DNA from: Zoogloeaceae bacterium
GTDB taxonomy: Bacteria > Pseudomonadota > Gammaproteobacteria > Burkholderiales > Rhodocyclaceae
Direction: 5' to 3'
Assembly: GCA_031258715.1 (NCBI GenBank)
Contig: JAIRMN010000043.1
Location: 1-51,865 of the forward strand
DNA length: 51,865 bases
Shown here: positions 27,465 to 37,020 of the stretch, in pieces
Position numbering within the stretch: the stretch's first letter is position 1
How the letters are laid out: each line of letters begins with the position of its first letter
Translations under genes and position numbers: made by a program
The notes under the pieces: generated by a model
Databases searched by the model: none
What the model was told of the DNA's origin: nothing
What the model saw: the letters and a program-made list of their open reading frames with translations, nothing else

Positions 27465-28571
27465 ATGCCGATCTATCCTGATCCCAAATACCGACACACC
27501 GTCCTGGTCGTGGATGATACGGCGGACAACCTCGCCCTGATGAGCAATCTCCTGAAAGAAACCTATCGGGTCAAACTCGCCAACAACGGCGAGAAGGCAT
27601 TGTGGATCGCGCGGGCGGAAAACCCGCCCGACCTGATCCTGCTCGACATCATGATGCCGGAAATGGACGGCTACCAGGTTTGCGAACAATTGAAGGCGCA
27701 GGAGGCCACGCGCGACATTCCCGTCATCTTCCTGACCGCCAACAACACCCAGGAAGACGAGCGGCGCGGCTTCGAATTGGGCGCGGTGGATTACATCACC
27801 AAGCCCATCAATCCTTCCATCTTCATGGCGCGCGTGGCGACGCAACTGCGGTTGAAGGCCAGCGCCGACTTTTTGCGCGACAACGCCGCCTACCTGGAAA
27901 GCGTGATTGAGCACCGCACCCGCACCATCCAGGCCGTGCAGGATGTCACCATTCGCATGATGGCTTCATTGGCGGAGACGCGCGACAACGAAACCGGCAA
28001 CCATATTTTCCGCACCCAGCGTTATATCCGGGTCATTGCCCGCTGCCTCCAGGATCATCCGCGTTTCCAGCATTACCTGAACGACGCCACCATCGACACC
28101 CTGTACAAATCCGCGCCGCTGCACGACATTGGCAAAATCGGCATCCCGGATCGCATTCTCCTGAAGCCGGGCAAGCTGACGCCGGACGAGTTCGAAATCA
28201 TGAAGACGCATACCCATCTGGGCAGCCGCGTCATTGCCGGCGCCGAGGAACAGGTGGGCGAAGTCGTCGGTTTTCTCGCCTGCGCGCGCGAGATTGCCTA
28301 TTCGCATCACGAAAAATGGGATGGCAGCGGCTATCCGCAAGGACTTTCCGGCGACGACATCCCCGTTTCCGCCCGTCTCATGGCCCTGGCCGACGTCTAC
28401 GACGCCCTCATCAGCCGCCGCGTCTACAAGCCCCCCATGACCCACACCGAAGCGCGAGACATCATCCTCAAGGGACGCGGACAACACTTCGACAGCGACA
28501 TTGTGGACGCCTTTTTGCAATGCGAAGAAGCGTTCACCACCATCGCCGCCCGCTTCGAGGACAAGGTCTAG
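27465..28571 (+). CDS. Response regulator with HD-GYP cyclic-di-GMP phosphodiesterase domain (RpfG-like)
   Basis: The 368-residue protein has an N-terminal receiver (HTVLVVDDTADNLALMSNLL, phosphoacceptor D61 in LLDIMMPEMDG, and FLTANN and YITKPI later). A short helix joins it to an HD-GYP domain with ETRDNETGNHIFRTQRY, LHDIGKIGIPD (H220, D221) and HHEKWDGSGYPQGLSGDDIP. All metal-site and GYP residues are present, so it should hydrolyse cyclic-di-GMP when phosphorylated. It lies 2 nt behind the hybrid kinase and so probably takes phosphate from its Hpt domain. It ends in TAG; the frame stays open beyond the stop into the next ORF, which I regard as chance. Confidence 0.95.
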   Translation: MPIYPDPKYRHTVLVVDDTADNLALMSNLLKETYRVKLANNGEKALWIARAENPPDLILLDIMMPEMDGYQVCEQLKAQEATRDIPVIFLTANNTQEDERRGFELGAVDYITKPINPSIFMARVATQLRLKASADFLRDNAAYLESVIEHRTRTIQAVQDVTIRMMASLAETRDNETGNHIFRTQRYIRVIARCLQDHPRFQHYLNDATIDTLYKSAPLHDIGKIGIPDRILLKPGKLTPDEFEIMKTHTHLGSRVIAGAEEQVGEVVGFLACAREIAYSHHEKWDGSGYPQGLSGDDIPVSARLMALADVYDALISRRVYKPPMTHTEARDIILKGRGQHFDSDIVDAFLQCEEAFTTIAARFEDKV

Positions 28572-28688
28572 CGCGGCAACCCGTCGAACGGCGCGAATCA
28601 CATGGCAACGAACTGGGGCGGATATTTCGATCCCACCTTCCCCAAAAAAAGAAACATGGAAACGTTTGAACCGCGTTACTCTTCAGCC

Positions 28689-29570
28689 ATGAGCGTTTTT
28701 CCCCTTCCCGTCGTTGCGGCAAATACACGAACGCCGGACGAACCCGAAACCGCGCCCGGATATTTGGCCATGCCGCAGGACATGCGCGTCTTTGCCGCGC
28801 CGCGTCTGCCGGAAAAGGCAGCGCCGGGATGTTTGATGGAGGTCGTTTCCCGTTTGCGAAACCTGCAAGCGCGCATGGCGGCGACGGATTTTGACGAGGC
28901 TTTCCGCATCACGGAAGACCTGCGCCACTGGCCGGAAGCTGAGCGCGCGCTGGCCGGGGATTTGCTGGGTTTTGGCGAAGTCAGCGCCTATGTCGCGCCA
29001 ACGGATTCTCCCGTGCACTGGCGGGTTCAGGAGACCGCCTTTGCCGGTCTGTGGCGGGTGTTGGCGCTCGATGAGATGGAAGGCAGGGCGGAAGCTGCGC
29101 GGGAAGATTTTTTGCAGGCGGGCGCGATTCCGCCTCTTCTGAACGCCGCCATGCAAAGCGCGAGCCGTCCCGATCTGCCGTTGCCGGACTTTCCGCCGGG
29201 CGTCATGAACGCTCCGGCGTTGGCGCGGGAGCTGCTGGCGCAGTCTCGACAGCATTCCCCGGATGCACCCGCGCACGTCATCAATCTTACGCTTCTTCCC
29301 GTCAACGAAGCCGATCTCGAAACCCTGTACGCCTGGCTGGGACATCGAGAAGTTTCCATTCTCTCGCGCGGTTATGGCAATTGCCGCATCACCAGCACCC
29401 GGCTATCGAACATCTGGTGGACACAATACTTCAACAGCATGAACACGCTGATCCTGAATACGCTGGAAGTCACGCCCATGCCGGAAGCGGCGCTTGCCGC
29501 GCGCGAAGATTATGCCGACACGCTGGCGCGGTTCGCGGCGCATCTGCGTGACATGGAAACGGCGGCGTGA
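28689..29570 (+). CDS. hupH: HupH/HyaF-type hydrogenase expression/formation protein (orphan)
   Basis: HupH/HyaF proteins assist maturation of the small subunit of membrane-bound [NiFe] uptake hydrogenases. The ATG at 28689 gives MSVFPLPVVAANTRTPDEPE and YLAMPQDM, which fits the family's opening. The C-terminal HupH domain is strong: HVINLTLLPVNEADLETLY, ILSRGYGNCRITSTRLSNIW and YFNSMNTLILNTLEVTPMPE. The length is 293 residues. The frame is open further upstream (ATG at 28602 and 28656), but those residues are not family-like. No hydrogenase structural or hyp gene is in the window; neighbours are an HD-GYP regulator and ylqF. It may be a remnant of a lost or distant hydrogenase locus, though the reading frame is intact. 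Confidence 0.85.
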   Translation: MSVFPLPVVAANTRTPDEPETAPGYLAMPQDMRVFAAPRLPEKAAPGCLMEVVSRLRNLQARMAATDFDEAFRITEDLRHWPEAERALAGDLLGFGEVSAYVAPTDSPVHWRVQETAFAGLWRVLALDEMEGRAEAAREDFLQAGAIPPLLNAAMQSASRPDLPLPDFPPGVMNAPALARELLAQSRQHSPDAPAHVINLTLLPVNEADLETLYAWLGHREVSILSRGYGNCRITSTRLSNIWWTQYFNSMNTLILNTLEVTPMPEAALAAREDYADTLARFAAHLRDMETAA

Positions 29571-29596
29571 GCCGGAAAACCCCCAGTCCTGCCGCG

Positions 29597-30451
29597 TCAC
29601 GAATCCCGGTCTTCCGGGCGTTCCAGGCTGACGCGCCCCAGCGCGCCGCCGCGATAGTCGGTAAGCAATATTTGGGCAGCCCTTTCGCGGCGGGTCTCTT
29701 CCTTGCCGTGACACCCCCGGCGTTTTGCGACGGCTTCCAGCAGTGCGACATCGTCCATGCCTTCCGGGTTGCAGCGGTAACGCGCGGCCAGGAATGGCGC
29801 GTAACGCGCGAGCAGTATTCGCGCGAGAAAACACGCGACTTCCTCGATCGGCACGGCGTTGACGCCGATGGCGTGGCTGGCGGCCAACATGTAGCCGTCG
29901 GTCTCGCGTTCGATTTTCGGCCACATCAGGCCGGGCGTGTCGGTGAGCGTCATGCCGCGTCCAAAATCCAGCGTCTGTTGCGATTTGGTGATCGCCGGTT
30001 CATCGCCGACCGCCGCCGCCCGCTTTTTCAGGAGCGCGTTCATCAGCGTGGATTTGCCGACGTTGGGAATCCCCATGATCATCATCCGCAAGGGCTTCGC
30101 CGGTTCATCCCGATGCGGCGCAAGCTGGCGGCACAGCGAGGGGATACGCGCCGCCTCGCCCGGTTTCCGGCAGGAGATTGCCACGGCTTTTGTGGGATGC
30201 CGCGCCCTGTCCGCCTGCGCGCGATAGTATTCCAGCCAGTTCCGGGTGATGTCCGGATCCGCCAGATCCGCCTTGTTCAGCACTTTCAGGCAGGGACGCT
30301 GCCGGAATTCCCGCAAAGCGCGGATCATGGGGTTGCTGCTGGCTTCCGGCAGCCGGGCGTCCAGCACTTCGATCACCACATCCGAGCGCGCCAGGGTCTC
30401 CGCCGCCTTTTTGCGGGCGGAGGTCATGTGACCGGGAAACCATTGGATCAT
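29597..30451 (-). CDS. ylqF: Ribosome biogenesis GTPase YlqF/RbgA
   Basis: RbgA-type GTPases act late in assembly of the large ribosomal subunit. The 284-residue protein begins MIQWFPGHMTSARKKAAETL, the family's PGHM start, and shows the circularly permuted GTPase order: DVVIEVLDARLPEAS, then G4 LNKADLAD, then G1 MIMGIPNVGKSTLMNAL, then G3 TDTPGLMWPK. The C-terminal helical domain includes YMLAASHAIG. The stop lies 26 nt from the hupH stop on the other strand (convergent). Directly upstream, 22 nt away on the same strand, is the DNA methyltransferase gene, so the two may share a transcript. Confidence 0.94.
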   Translation of the reverse strand: MIQWFPGHMTSARKKAAETLARSDVVIEVLDARLPEASSNPMIRALREFRQRPCLKVLNKADLADPDITRNWLEYYRAQADRARHPTKAVAISCRKPGEAARIPSLCRQLAPHRDEPAKPLRMMIMGIPNVGKSTLMNALLKKRAAAVGDEPAITKSQQTLDFGRGMTLTDTPGLMWPKIERETDGYMLAASHAIGVNAVPIEEVACFLARILLARYAPFLAARYRCNPEGMDDVALLEAVAKRRGCHGKEETRRERAAQILLTDYRGGALGRVSLERPEDRDS

Positions 30452-30473
30452 GCCCGCCTGCCTTTTATCGTCT

Positions 30474-31661
30474 TCATCCGCCGCCCAATTCCGAAAAAAC
30501 GTCTGGCAGCATCAGCGTAGCCAGTGTGCGCTGGGTAAATAAATAACGCCCATCGACGACAAACCCAAGCTCTTCCCAGGGGACGGCATGGTTCAGGAGC
30601 GTAATGGCGCGCCGCGTATCCATTTCGACTTTTGGGAAAAGCGCCAGCACGGAACCGTCATAGGCTTTGCAGGGGTGCGTAAAAAAGGGCCGAGGGTTTC
30701 TTGTAATGCCGTTTACATAAATTCGGGGGCCGGGCGTTTTGCAGTAATCCCGACCCCATCGCCACCAGTTGTTTTCATCGAATTTTTGTGTCCGCCGCGC
30801 CAGGAGCCTTGTCTTGTAGTCTTCCAGATGAGGATGCCGGATGTTGTAGATCATGCGCCGGGTTTCGCCGGTCTTTGCCGTGCGCGAGCAAACGAACGCG
30901 AGATTGCCGTCCGGGTGGGTGTAGATTTCATCCGCGCCAGATACCGCGCCGACCCGGACGTCGAAGCGTTCGGCAAGCGGAACGGAAAGCGCCGCGCGGG
31001 TAAAGACGATCTGCCCTTGGAAATGCGTCATTTTCCGCCTTTCCCATCTTCCGTCGCCCAGCCGCCGGCAAAGCGTCCCGCGTGAAAAATCTCCGCGAGC
31101 GAAACGAAAGATCGCGCAATTGGGCAGGGCGTTGGGAAAAATTTTCGCGTCTCCCGTTTCAACCCAGTGGGTGATCGTGCCTTCTTCATAAAGCCAGTCA
31201 TTGAGCGGCGCGGCGGCGGTGAGCTTGATGAATTCACGCGGCACGATGAAAATCAGTTCGCCGCCGTCCGTCAGATGACGCACAGATTTCTCGATAAAGA
31301 AGAGAAAGAGGTTTGAGCGTCCATCGAACCGCCTCATGTCCAGCAGGTTTTTGGTTTCGGGGGAAATATCCTGGTAGCGGACGTAAGGCGGATTGCCGAT
31401 GATGGTATCGAAACGTTCGTTCATTTCGAGCCTGAAAAAATCCATCGTCCGCGCGCCAGGCGGCGCGATCCGTCCGTCCAGTTCGATGGCGAGGCATCCC
31501 GGCAGGCGGCGCGAAAACGCCCCGTCGCCCGCTGACGGCTCCAGCGTCCGGCCACGGTTCATGCGAAGCGCCAGCATGGCATCCACGATGCTTTCAGGGG
31601 TAAAGACCTGGCCCAGGACGATTCTTTCGCGCGCGCTTCGCGGATCGGTGGAGAGGTTCAT
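30474..31661 (-). CDS. Adenine-specific DNA methyltransferase (NPPY type, solitary)
   Basis: This looks like an N6-adenine DNA methyltransferase of the TaqI/Eco57I class. The ATG at 31661 gives MNLSTDPRSARERIVLGQVF with TPESIVDAML, which fits the family opening (395 residues); the frame is open to 31823 but that part is not protein-like. Motif I is RTLEPSAGDGAFSRRL, motif IV is DTIIGNPPYVRYQDI, and LIFIVPREFI follows. The C-terminal half (from about 215) should be the target-recognition domain, with HPHLEDYKTRLL and YVNGITRNPRPFF. No endonuclease gene is adjacent. It may be an orphan epigenetic methylase or a leftover of a restriction system. Confidence 0.88.
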   Translation of the reverse strand: MNLSTDPRSARERIVLGQVFTPESIVDAMLALRMNRGRTLEPSAGDGAFSRRLPGCLAIELDGRIAPPGARTMDFFRLEMNERFDTIIGNPPYVRYQDISPETKNLLDMRRFDGRSNLFLFFIEKSVRHLTDGGELIFIVPREFIKLTAAAPLNDWLYEEGTITHWVETGDAKIFPNALPNCAIFRFARGDFSRGTLCRRLGDGRWERRKMTHFQGQIVFTRAALSVPLAERFDVRVGAVSGADEIYTHPDGNLAFVCSRTAKTGETRRMIYNIRHPHLEDYKTRLLARRTQKFDENNWWRWGRDYCKTPGPRIYVNGITRNPRPFFTHPCKAYDGSVLALFPKVEMDTRRAITLLNHAVPWEELGFVVDGRYLFTQRTLATLMLPDVFSELGGG

Positions 31662-32522
<861 letters not shown>

Positions 32523-32558
32523 CGCCGGACGCCGGCAGCCCTGGCCACGCTCACCGTC

Positions 32559-33011
32559 ATGAACACAATCGCCATGCGCCTGATCTCCACGCCTGCCTGG
32601 GCGAAACCCTTTCGGAGAAGCATCGATCCCCGGTTTGGCGAGGATGAGGTTCAGCGCGTGCTTCTCCACCATGACGCCATCCTGATGACGGTTCAGGAAG
32701 CGGTACGGAAATATGTCGAAGATCCCGCGTTGACATTCGATACGCGCGCCGAAGGTTTTCCTTCGCGCGATCGGCTTTCCGGCGAATACTACATCGCGGG
32801 TGAATCTTATCTGCTGCAAGATGAACCCTGGTTCCAGAAAATCGGCCGCAAACCGGGATGCCGGTTCAGCGTCCTTGTCCACTGCCTTGAGACATGCCCT
32901 GGGGGAAACTCGGAAGATCGGGATTATCTGGGACTGGAGATTCATTTTGCCTGGCTTCCGGAGACGGGCGCGTTCGCGTATCTTGGCGACATCGATTCAT
33001 CGAGCATTTGA
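32559..33011 (+). CDS. Hypothetical protein, up to 150 aa
   Basis: I do not recognise this protein. The C-terminal two thirds look genuine: EAVRKYVEDPALTFDTRAEG, SGEYYIAGESYLLQDEPWFQ, then DYLGLEIHFAWLPETGAFAY and LGDIDSSSI. It is acidic and aromatic-rich with no signal peptide or membrane helix. The first 30 or so residues are less convincing and no ribosome site precedes the ATG at 32559, so translation may start later. It lies 36 nt after glnB and 9 nt before a small ORF that leads into the MmeI-like gene. It may belong to that acquired block. Confidence 0.5.
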   Translation: MNTIAMRLISTPAWAKPFRRSIDPRFGEDEVQRVLLHHDAILMTVQEAVRKYVEDPALTFDTRAEGFPSRDRLSGEYYIAGESYLLQDEPWFQKIGRKPGCRFSVLVHCLETCPGGNSEDRDYLGLEIHFAWLPETGAFAYLGDIDSSSI

Positions 33012-33020
33012 TCGCGTCCC

Positions 33021-33215
33021 ATGAAGCCGTCGCTGGAATCGCTCCGGGCAGCCGTTGAAATGGCCTGTCGGCTCACGAATGCCGGGATCATCGTGCGGGG
33101 CATCGAGAGCGCCAACTCGCGCCCCCGCGTGATTTTGCAAAAGGCGCTCCTCTCATTGAATGCAAGCGCGAAGACGCCCGTCAGAGGGAACTTGGCAATA
33201 CGAATGAGGCGATGA
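33021..33215 (+). CDS. Small hypothetical protein, 64 aa
   Basis: The ORF starts MKPSLESLRAAVEMACRLTN and continues IIVRGIESANSRPRVILQKA to TGA at 33213-33215. It is basic and has an amphipathic N-terminal helix. Its stop is one nucleotide before the ATG of the MmeI-like gene, so the two would be translationally coupled. Small ORFs in front of restriction-modification genes are sometimes controller proteins, but I see no helix-turn-helix motif and do not assign that role. No clear ribosome site precedes it. Confidence 0.4.
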   Translation: MKPSLESLRAAVEMACRLTNAGIIVRGIESANSRPRVILQKALLSLNASAKTPVRGNLAIRMRR

Positions 33216-33216
33216 C

Positions 33217-36138
33217 ATGGACACAAGAGCGGCTATATTGGAGTTCGTCTCCTATGCAGAAAATCTCAAAGGCGATGAAAAAGGAGAGGCGCAGATTTTT
33301 TGCGACCGTTTTTTCCGCGCTTTTGGACATGGGGGAATCATTGAAGCGCATGGCGCGCTTGAAGCGAGGATTAAGTATTCCGAAACAGGCAAGACAAAAT
33401 TCGCGGATTGTCTGTGGAGTCCAAAAGGACGGGATGGCGTTCTGATCGAAATGAAGAAACGGACGACCAAAAATCTGGAGGCGTATTTCAGTCAGGCCAA
33501 AAACTACTGGATTGAGATGAATCCGGAGGCGGTCATCGGCAAAGGCGCTCAAAAGCCAAAATACATTGTACTCTGTAATTTCGATCGCTTCCTCATTTAC
33601 AATAACCTGTCTTTTGTGGATGAAATTCACATTGATGAACTGGCGGATCGCGCCAGCGCGTTCAACTTTCTGCTGCCGCAAGTCCAAGAACCCATTTTTC
33701 GCAATAATGTAAGGCAAATATCGGAAGATGCGGCCAGGACGATTGGCGACATCTTCAAATACCTGACGGACAGGCAAAAAGTGGAGAAACCCGTCGCGCA
33801 GCGATTTCTGCTGCAATGCGTACTGGCGCTGTTTTCGGAAGACTTCGGGCTTTTGCCGCAATCCATTTTTACCAGGTTAATCCAGGAATGTCTGGATGGC
33901 GAAAGTTCCTGCGATTTGTTTGGCGGTTTGTTTCGGCAAATGGCCTCCGAGACTTCGGCAAGAGGCGGCAGATTCAAGGCTGTCAGGTATTTCAATGGCG
34001 GGCTGTTCGATACGGTTGATCCGGTGGATATGGACAAGGAAAGCCTGGAGATGCTCGCCTAGGCCGCCGCCTTCAACTGGAAATATGTCAACCCGATTAT
34101 CTTCGGCGCGCTTTTTGAAAGCGCGATGAATAGCGAGGAACGCCATAGACACGGGGCGCATTTCACGCATGAGGCGGATATTCTCAAAATCGTAAACCCA
34201 ACGATCGTCAAGCCTTGGCGGGAAAAAATAGCCAAGGCCGAAACCCTTGCCAAGCTATCGGGATTACTGGACGATCTGGCGCGATTCAGGGTGCTTGACC
34301 CTGCCTGCGGTTGCGGGAATTTTCTTTACGTCGCCTATCGCGCGCTCAAGGATATCGAGATGCAGATCGTCGAGAAAATCGCGGCGAATTTCTCCCGGCG
34401 TTCGGCGGGCAGCGTGAAATTCGGCGTTTCGCGAGTGACGACCCGGCAATTTTACGGTATCGATCTGTTGCCGGTTGCGGTAGAAATTGCCAGGGTTACC
34501 ATGATGCTTGGCAAAGAACTGGCTGCCGACGAATGGAACAGGCGTATCGCATCGCTCACTTCAACCCTGGGTTTGACCATTGACCACGGTCTGCCATTGG
34601 ATAGACTCGAAGAAAACATTATTTGTGACGATGCCCTGTTTTGCCAATGGCCGGATTTCAATGTCGTGATTGGCAATCCGCCGTATCAATCCAAGAACAA
34701 GGCCGCGGCTGAAATGGACGCGGCGTATCTCGATCGCGTCAGGAGACGGTATGCCGGCGTGCCAGGACGGGCGGATTATTGCGTCTATTGGTTTCGGCGG
34801 GCGCATGATGAAATGAAGGAAGGGCAACGCGCCGGACTGGTGGGCACCAATACCATTCGCCAGAATTATTCGCGCGAAGGCGGGCTGGACTATATCGTCA
34901 ATCATGATGGAATCATCACGGACGCGGTGTCCACACAGGTCTGGTCAGGCGATGCCGCGGTACATGTTTCCATTGTCAACTGGATGAAAGGCAATATTTC
35001 CAATGCTTCTCCGGCGCGGCTCGCCATTCAGCATGGCGACCGTCTGGATTCGCCTTATGAATATCGCGACCTGCCCGTCATCAATTCGGCCTTGAGCGCG
35101 GCGGTTGACCTGACCTCGGCAAAATCCCTGTCGATCAATGCGGATTCTGGCTGCTGTTATCAGGGGCAAACGCATGGTCACGCGGGATTTCTCGTGCCCG
35201 CGGGCGAGGCAAGGGATATTCTTGCCCAAAACGGTAATTTCAAGAGCGTTTTGCGTCCCTTTCTGACGGCGGATGAATTGATTGGCAATATTGGCTCACA
35301 GCCGGACAGATACGTGATCGACTTCCGAGCGCACGATATTTTTTCGGCGCGGTCTTATAAAAAGCTCTACGACAAAATACACGCAACGGTTTATATGGAT
35401 AGGGAAAAGAAGGCAAAAGCGGAAGAAATGAAAAATGCGGAAACGCTTAAGAAATCGCCTGAAGCAAGGGTAAATAAAGACCATCAAAATGCGTTCAAAA
35501 CATGGTGGAAAATGTTTCGGACGCGAGACGAATTGATGGCGCAAATCGAAAAACTTCCCCGCTACATTGTTTGTGGCCGGGTGACAAAACGTCCCATATT
35601 TGCGTTCGTTTCATCGGACATCAGTCCCAATGACGCGCTGCAAGTGTTTCCGCTGGCGGACGATTACTCTTTCGGAATTTTGCAGTCCCGCGTGCATTGG
35701 GAGTGGTTTACGGCCAGATGTTCCACGCTGACGGAAAGATTCAGATATACATCCAACAGCGTTTTCGATTCATTTCCCTGGCCGCAAAACCCGACAAAAA
35801 AACAGGCGGCGGCCATCGCGGAAGCGGCGCTTCTCCTTCGGAAAGTCCGCCAGAAAACGATGCAAGAACAGCATTGGAGCCTGCGCGACCTGTACCGCGC
35901 GATGGAAGAAACGCCGGAAAACCCGGTAAGCAAGGCGCAGGAAAAACTGGATGCGGCCGTATTCAAGGCTTATGGCATGAAAGCGGGCGACGATATTCTG
36001 GTCTTTCTGCTGACGCTCAATCGCCAGCTTGCCGAAAAATTGGCCGATGCGGCTTTTGCCGCCACGGTCACAGGGCCGGGATTGCCCGAGTCCGCCGGGC
36101 AGGAAAATTTTGTGACGGATGACGGTGTTGGCGTTTGA
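33217..36138 (+). pseudogene. MmeI-like (type IIG/IIL) restriction-modification enzyme split by one in-frame TAG
   Basis: The frame runs 974 codons from ATG 33217 to TGA 36138 and is broken only by TAG at 34060-34062 (codon 282). In order: a PD-(D/E)XK nuclease domain (FADCLW with D64, VLIEMKKR with E78 and K80), a helical spacer, the stop, and then AAAFNWKYVNPIIFGALFES with the GAHFTHEADI block. Next are methyltransferase motif I LDPACGCGNFLYVAYRALKD (D361) and motif IV VVIGNPPYQSKN (N487). GTNTIRQNYSREG and a C-terminal target-recognition region follow. MmeI relatives are single chains of about 900-950 residues in which the block around the stop is continuous. An ATG at 34126 could restart a methylase-only product lacking the nuclease. 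The gene is AT-richer than its neighbours. Confidence 0.8.
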
Positions 36139-36244
36139 GCCTTTTCGGTTGGGCGCGGCCTGGGGCAGGCGCTTGCCGTGGCGCGGGCAATGGCGAGAAG
36201 TGTCGTCCGCCCGCGGTCTTTGCCGCCTTTGAAGCGGCGCGTCA

Positions 36245-36985
36245 TCAAGGTTCGTTTTCTTCCGTCGGCGGGGCGGGACGGGGCGCGTTCCCGCGCATCC
36301 GGATGTTGAGCATTTCCACCAGCACGGAAAAGGCCATCGCGAAATAGATGTAGCCCTTGGGCACATGGTGGCCGAAGCCGTCGGCCACCAGCGCCACACC
36401 GACCACCATCAGGAAGGAAAGCGCCAGCATCTTGACGGTGGGATGCCCGGCCACGAAACGGGCGATGGGGCCGGAGGCGGCCATCATCAGGACGACCGAG
36501 GCGATCACGGCGGCGACCATCACCGGAAGCTGATTGACCATGCCGATGGCGGTAATGATGGAATCCAGCGAAAACACCAGATCGATGACGATGATCTGCG
36601 TGATGACGGCGGAAAATGAGGCGCTTGCCGTGGAAGCGGCCTCGTCCGCTTTGCCTTCCAGCAAATGGTGGATTTCCACGGTGCTTTTCCAGACCAGGAA
36701 AATCCCGCCCGCAACCAGTATCAGGTCGCGCCAGGAAAAGCCGTGTCCGAAGAAGGTCAGCAGGGGCTGGGTCAGTCCGGCCATCCAGGCGAGCAGGGTG
36801 AGCAGGAGGATGCGGACGAACATGGCCAAAAAGAGTCCCAGCCGCCGCGAAAAATCCCGTCTTTCCGGCGGCAGCCGATTGACCAGGATGGCGATGAAGA
36901 TGATGTTGTCGATGCCCAGCACCAGTTCCAGCGCCGTCAGGGTCAAAAAGGCAAACAGGGCTTCCGGCGTCAAGAGAATGTCCAC
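36245..36985 (-). CDS. TerC/YgdQ-family integral membrane protein
   Basis: The 246-residue protein starts at GTG 36985 with AAGGA upstream. It has about seven membrane helices. The two internal repeats each carry an acidic membrane motif: LELVLGIDNIIFIAILVN near residues 18-36 and DLVFSLDSIITAIGMVNQL near 135-155. This is the pattern of TerC/YgdQ proteins, some of which are implicated in metal (manganese) export or in membrane-coupled metal supply. The short cytoplasmic tail is proline-rich. There is no tellurite-resistance cluster and no sign of a yybP-ykoY riboswitch in the 35 nt separating it from recQ upstream, so it is probably transcribed with recQ. It converges with the MmeI-like gene. 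Confidence 0.87.
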   Translation of the reverse strand: MDILLTPEALFAFLTLTALELVLGIDNIIFIAILVNRLPPERRDFSRRLGLFLAMFVRILLLTLLAWMAGLTQPLLTFFGHGFSWRDLILVAGGIFLVWKSTVEIHHLLEGKADEAASTASASFSAVITQIIVIDLVFSLDSIITAIGMVNQLPVMVAAVIASVVLMMAASGPIARFVAGHPTVKMLALSFLMVVGVALVADGFGHHVPKGYIYFAMAFSVLVEMLNIRMRGNAPRPAPPTEENEP

Positions 36986-37020
36986 GGTATTTTTTCCTTC
37001 CGAACAGGGTATGCAACCGA

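Noticed and set aside
34060-34062. TAG as pyrrolysine codon
   Set aside because: No pyl genes are in the window, the genes affected are not methylamine methyltransferases, and the flanking residues favour an ordinary Gln-like position.
36219-36238. GCCGC/GCGGC dyad after the MmeI-like gene as terminator
   Set aside because: The stem is only 5 bp with no T-run on either strand; it is too weak to list.
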